Assembly: GCA_902603665.1 (NCBI GenBank)
Contig: CACKVV010000007.1
Location: 1-36,994 of the forward strand
From: an uncultured Pelagibacteraceae bacterium
Lineage (GTDB): Bacteria; Pseudomonadota; Alphaproteobacteria; Pelagibacterales; Pelagibacteraceae
Length of the DNA: 36,994 nucleotides
Reading direction: 5' to 3'
Of this stretch, positions 34,229 to 36,994 are shown piece after piece. Position 1 is the first letter of the stretch. Each line of letters begins with the position of its first letter. The position numbers and the translations under genes are program-made. The notes below the pieces were generated by a model, which worked only from the letters and a program-made list of their open reading frames with translations, searched no databases and was not told where the DNA came from.

Positions 34229-34474
34229 ATGGATGAAAAAATTAAGAATGAGTTACAATCTGCTGCATTTAGTAGACTTATAAAACATTTAAGAGAGAGA
34301 AAAGATGTTCAAAACATTGATCTTATGAATCTTGCTGGGTTTTGCAGAAATTGCCTTTCTAAATGGTACCGCGAAGAAGCTCAAAAAAAAGGAATAGAAA
34401 TTTCAGATCCAGATGCTAGAGAACACGTTTATGGTATGCCTTATACTGAATGGAAAGAGAAATACCAAAAGTAA
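34229..34474 (+). CDS. DUF1244-family protein
   Basis: An 81-residue soluble protein of the DUF1244 family, common in Proteobacteria and of unknown function. The diagnostic middle reads MNLAGFCRNCLSKWY, with two cysteines, followed by DAREHVYGMPYTEWK. I start at the ATG at 34229; a longer frame from 34181 would overlap msrQ and adds a hydrophobic non-family lead. It meets moaB tail-to-tail with no gap. Confidence 0.85.
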   Translation: MDEKIKNELQSAAFSRLIKHLRERKDVQNIDLMNLAGFCRNCLSKWYREEAQKKGIEISDPDAREHVYGMPYTEWKEKYQK

Positions 34475-34975
34475 TTATTTCTCTTTTAATCTTGGAAATA
34501 ACTCCACAAAATTACATGGTTTGTGTTTGATATTTAGTTGATGAACAAGAATTTTATCCCAAGCGTCTGTTACACCTCCTGAAGAACCTGGAAGTGCAAA
34601 TACATACTTTCCATTCGCAAGTACTGCACATGCTCTTGATTGAATAGAAGATGTGCCAACTGTAGATAGGCTTATATATCTAAATATTTCACCAAAACCT
34701 GGTATTTTTTTATCTGCTATTTCATCAATTGCTTCTGGAGTAATATCTCTTCCAGTTAATCCTGTTCCACCAGTTGTAATAATTACATCAATTTTTTTAA
34801 TTTTTATCCAGATCTTTAAAATTTTTTTAATATCTTTTTTACTATCTTTGCAAATTTCTCTCTCAACTAAATTATGACCAGCCTTGTTTATTTTTTTTAC
34901 AAGAATATTTCCAGATTTGTCTGTTTTTAAAGTTCTTGTATCTGTTACTGTTAATAGTGCTATATTTACTTTCAT
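34475..34975 (-). CDS. moaB: Molybdenum cofactor biosynthesis protein B (MoaB/MogA family)
   Basis: A 166-residue protein of the family that adenylates molybdopterin before metal insertion. It has ALLTVTDTR at the start, TTGGTGLTGRDITPEAI (about residues 66-82), the RACAVLANGKYVFALPGSSGG segment and CNFVELFPR at the C-terminus. It stands alone on the minus strand, head-to-head with the TauE gene (nine bases apart). It could supply the adenylation function for the MoeA at 19819. Confidence 0.93.
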   Translation of the reverse strand: MKVNIALLTVTDTRTLKTDKSGNILVKKINKAGHNLVEREICKDSKKDIKKILKIWIKIKKIDVIITTGGTGLTGRDITPEAIDEIADKKIPGFGEIFRYISLSTVGTSSIQSRACAVLANGKYVFALPGSSGGVTDAWDKILVHQLNIKHKPCNFVELFPRLKEK

Positions 34976-34984
34976 AATAATTGA

Positions 34985-35728
34985 ATGATTATATTACCTA
35001 TTTTATTTTTTGTAACTGCTATAATATATTCAAGTGTAGGGTTTGGTGGTGGTTCTACTTATCTTGCATTGTTACTTCTTTGGGGAGTTCCATACTCTAT
35101 CTTTCCCATAATAGCGTTAACCTGTAATATTATTGTAGTTTCAGGAAATTCAATTAATTATATAAGAGCAGGAAATTTAAATTTTGGGTCACTTATTCCA
35201 TATTTAATCGGATCTATTCCTTTTGCATTTATAGGAGGTTCTCTAAATATCGAAAAAGATATTTTTGAAATAATATTATTTTTTGTTTTAGGTATTGCGG
35301 GAATATTATTGTTATTTAATTTTAGATCTTACGGAAATAACTCAAAAACATATAAATCCTTAGCTATCTATTTTTCAATTCCTATCGGTATAGTGTTAGG
35401 TTTTGTTTCTGGTTTAGTGGGCATTGGAGGAGGAATATTTTTAAGTCCTATATTGTATTTATTTCGTGCAGCAAACCCAAAAAATATTACAATAATGGTA
35501 TCTTTATTTATTTTAATAAATTCAGTTTTAGGAATTCTAGGTCAGATAACAAAAAATATAGAAATTAGTGAAATCAAAAATTATATTATTTTACTAGTAG
35601 CTGTTTTAATTGGTGGTCAAATTGGTAATTTTTTAAATATAAAAATATTTCCAACAAAAATTCTTGCTTTAATTACATCGTTGCTTGTTATTTTTGTTGC
35701 TTTAAGAATAGGATATAACTTTATGTAA
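34985..35728 (+). CDS. TauE/SafE-family anion exporter
   Basis: A 247-residue membrane protein with about eight helices and the duplicated glycine-rich motif of the TauE/SafE (sulfite exporter) family: YSSVGFGGGSTYLALLL near the N-terminus and GFVSGLVGIGGGIFLSPIL in the second half. Members move sulfite, sulfoacetate or similar organosulfur anions. Its stop overlaps the ATG of a small membrane protein by one base. Substrate is unknown; proximity to MsrPQ and moaB gives little guidance. Confidence 0.88.
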   Translation: MIILPILFFVTAIIYSSVGFGGGSTYLALLLLWGVPYSIFPIIALTCNIIVVSGNSINYIRAGNLNFGSLIPYLIGSIPFAFIGGSLNIEKDIFEIILFFVLGIAGILLLFNFRSYGNNSKTYKSLAIYFSIPIGIVLGFVSGLVGIGGGIFLSPILYLFRAANPKNITIMVSLFILINSVLGILGQITKNIEISEIKNYIILLVAVLIGGQIGNFLNIKIFPTKILALITSLLVIFVALRIGYNFM

Positions 35729-35904
35729 TGTTACTTAATAAATTAAAAAAATTTTATCGACCTTTTATTATCACTTACATTTTTTTTAGCATTGCAATTA
35801 GTTTTTATCCCTCATTTGATTTTTACTCATTAAAAGGACAGGTAATTATAATTTCAGTCTCAATATTTAATGGAGTGTTAGGAACATTTATTAAGAAATT
35901 ATAA
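35728..35904 (+). CDS. Small 58-residue membrane protein coupled to TauE/SafE
   Basis: A short frame beginning at the TAATG overlap with the TauE gene. The product has a basic start (LLNKLKKFYRP), a hydrophobic helix (FIITYIFFSIAISF), a short polar turn and a second hydrophobic helix (VIIISVSIFNGVLGTFI) before KKL. The positive ends suggest a two-helix hairpin with both termini in the cytoplasm. It overlaps the end of the convergent flavoprotein gene by six bases. I do not recognise a family; an accessory subunit of the exporter is possible. Confidence 0.6.
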   Translation: MLLNKLKKFYRPFIITYIFFSIAISFYPSFDFYSLKGQVIIISVSIFNGVLGTFIKKL

Positions 35905-36994
35905 TACGTAAGGCTCGGGTCTTGCATTACTTTGCAAAACTCTCTCGACAGCAAATACACTGATGTCAATTGTTTGATAACTTCCTGTTGTAATTAATTC
36001 CGTTAAAGCTCTTCCTATACCTGGGGCTTGCATTAATCCTCTTCCGGTAAAACCTGAAGCCATATAAACGTTTTCGTATTTTGGATGCTTTCCAACCACA
36101 GCATTATTATCTAATTTATTACAATCATAATACCCTGCCCAACCACCAGTTAGTTTTAATTTCTCAAAAATGGGGATTCTTTTAGCTAGAGCCGGCCATA
36201 CTAATTCCTCAAAATCGTTCCAGGCTGGTTCTAGATCATCTGCATCAAAGACTGATATTGGTGATCCAGCTAGATATTCTTTTCCCTCAGGTCGCCAATA
36301 AACTCCCGAAGTAAGATCTCCTGTTAATGGCATTTCTGGAATATGTTTTGGACACTTAACTCTAAAAACTGTGTGTTTTTGCGGAACTACTGGAATGTCT
36401 TCCAATAATTCTTTTGTCCAACACCCTGCAGCTGAAACGATTGTTTTGGCGTTTATCTCAGAAAGAGACTTTACTTCCCCTTTGATAAATTCTGCTCCAA
36501 GATCAATTGCCTTTGACTTTAGTGCGCTATGAAAAAGAAAAGGATCGATCCACCCTTCACTTTTATTATCTGTAAAAGTCGCTGTTTCAATTCCTTCATT
36601 GTTTATATAAGGAAATACAGTAGTAAGTTCTGACCCCTTAATATTTTTTGTACCTGCATCACAAGCTTTATGATTTTCGAGAGCTCTATATTGTTCTTCA
36701 GCATGTTCTGGACCAAACATAAGTAGATATCCATTTGGTACCATACTTGCTGTTGGATTTGGATTTTTTTCAGTTTTTAACAATTCAGGTATACTGAATA
36801 TGAATTCTTTAGCAAATTTTCCCAGTAAAATATTTTCTTTTTGAAAAAATTGTCTTCTAAATCCTCCTAGTGATAAAGGGAAAGAAGCAGTTTTATAACT
36901 TGGGTCTCTTTCAATGACTTTTACCTTTCTGCCTTCCTTAGATAAAAAGTAAGCAGTTGCAGCACCAATAATACCACCACCAATAACGACTACA
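35899..36994 (-). CDS. FAD-dependent DAO-family oxidoreductase, FOXRED1-like (5' end at window edge)
   Basis: A flavoprotein of the glycine/D-amino-acid oxidase fold. Reading into the window edge, the frame opens VVVIGGGIIGAATAYFLSKE, the dinucleotide-binding motif, then VIERDPSY and SLGGFRRQFF as in FOXRED1-like enzymes; probably only a few N-terminal residues are missing. Further conserved parts are VSAAGCWT, YWRPEGKEYLAGSP and ASGFTGRGLMQAPGIGRALTELI. Relatives oxidise sarcosine, dimethylglycine or other secondary amines. A TTG at 36783 is internal, not the start. The link to sarcosine from the creatinase operon is attractive but unproven. Confidence 0.88.
   Translation of the reverse strand, partial: VVVIGGGIIGAATAYFLSKEGRKVKVIERDPSYKTASFPLSLGGFRRQFFQKENILLGKFAKEFIFSIPELLKTEKNPNPTASMVPNGYLLMFGPEHAEEQYRALENHKACDAGTKNIKGSELTTVFPYINNEGIETATFTDNKSEGWIDPFLFHSALKSKAIDLGAEFIKGEVKSLSEINAKTIVSAAGCWTKELLEDIPVVPQKHTVFRVKCPKHIPEMPLTGDLTSGVYWRPEGKEYLAGSPISVFDADDLEPAWNDFEELVWPALAKRIPIFEKLKLTGGWAGYYDCNKLDNNAVVGKHPKYENVYMASGFTGRGLMQAPGIGRALTELITTGSYQTIDISVFAVERVLQSNARPEPYVL

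Noticed and set aside
1..36994. CRISPR array, tRNA/rRNA genes, insertion sequence or glycine/SAM riboswitch
   Set aside because: Checked by eye in all gaps. The only direct repeats are the short GGCGCC units, and the largest gap (30188-30419) shows no recognisable riboswitch core or tRNA fold. A covariance-model search would be decisive.

Overview
The window is very AT-rich, almost gap-free bacterial chromosome. Its coding style (lysine/asparagine/isoleucine-rich proteins, gaps of a few bases, many 1-4 base stop/start overlaps) and gene content (TRAP transporter, DMT-family permeases, one-carbon oxidation, MsrPQ) fit the SAR11 clade (Pelagibacterales, marine Alphaproteobacteria). That assignment is inferred from composition and gene content; no rRNA or other marker is present. 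I see no tRNA, rRNA, insertion sequence, prophage or CRISPR array. The largest stretch without a gene is 232 bases (30188-30419), so no gap exceeds 300 bases.

Layout. (1) 2-4214, plus strand: glutathione synthesis (gshA, cut by the window edge, and gshB), then an EamA permease and an MFS permease. (2) 4222-6727: a MOSC-domain protein, a PhyH-type dioxygenase, a small beta-carbonic-anhydrase-like protein and a class I glutamine amidotransferase. (3) 6736-10102: an iron-dependent alcohol dehydrogenase facing an aldehyde dehydrogenase and an SDR dehydrogenase, closed by an unusual GGCGCC repeat. (4) 10159-13211, minus strand: a complete TRAP transporter (dctQ-dctM-dctP). (5) 13341-15484: YajQ, a YdhR-like small protein, a D-2-hydroxyacid dehydrogenase and a 79-residue orphan. 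(6) 15485-21656, minus strand: mobA-moeA, then EamA permease, creatinase, glycine-amidinotransferase-like enzyme and threonine aldolase. (7) 21701-28236, plus strand: an IscU/NifU-like protein, an HPP membrane protein, fdhD, a two-subunit NAD-type formate dehydrogenase (fdsB, fdsA) and a GYD-domain protein. (8) 28241-30187, minus strand: an ExaC/AcoD-type aldehyde dehydrogenase with its usual DUF779 partner. (9) 30420-35904: moaA-moaC-moaD-moaE-msrP-msrQ as a continuous overlapping operon, DUF1244, moaB on the other strand, then TauE/SafE with a 58-residue membrane protein coupled to it. (10) 35899-36994: a DAO/FOXRED1-like flavoprotein running off the window.

How they fit together. About half of the window makes or uses molybdenum cofactor: moaA, moaB, moaC, moaD, moaE, moeA, mobA and fdhD supply it, and formate dehydrogenase and MsrP use it. 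The MOSC protein may belong to the same theme. A second theme is small nitrogen and one-carbon compounds. Creatinase would give sarcosine plus urea. A DAO-type flavoprotein, perhaps the one at the window end, could oxidise N-methyl amino acids. Formate from one-carbon oxidation would be burned by FdsBA. Threonine aldolase gives glycine plus acetaldehyde, and an acetaldehyde-dehydrogenase-type enzyme lies nearby. These links are inferences from family assignment and neighbourhood.

The most interesting points are the creatinase/amidinotransferase/threonine-aldolase/permease operon, a formate dehydrogenase beta subunit whose 4Fe-4S cysteine motif appears rearranged, and a perfect 11-bp hairpin covering the longest possible start of the DUF779 gene.
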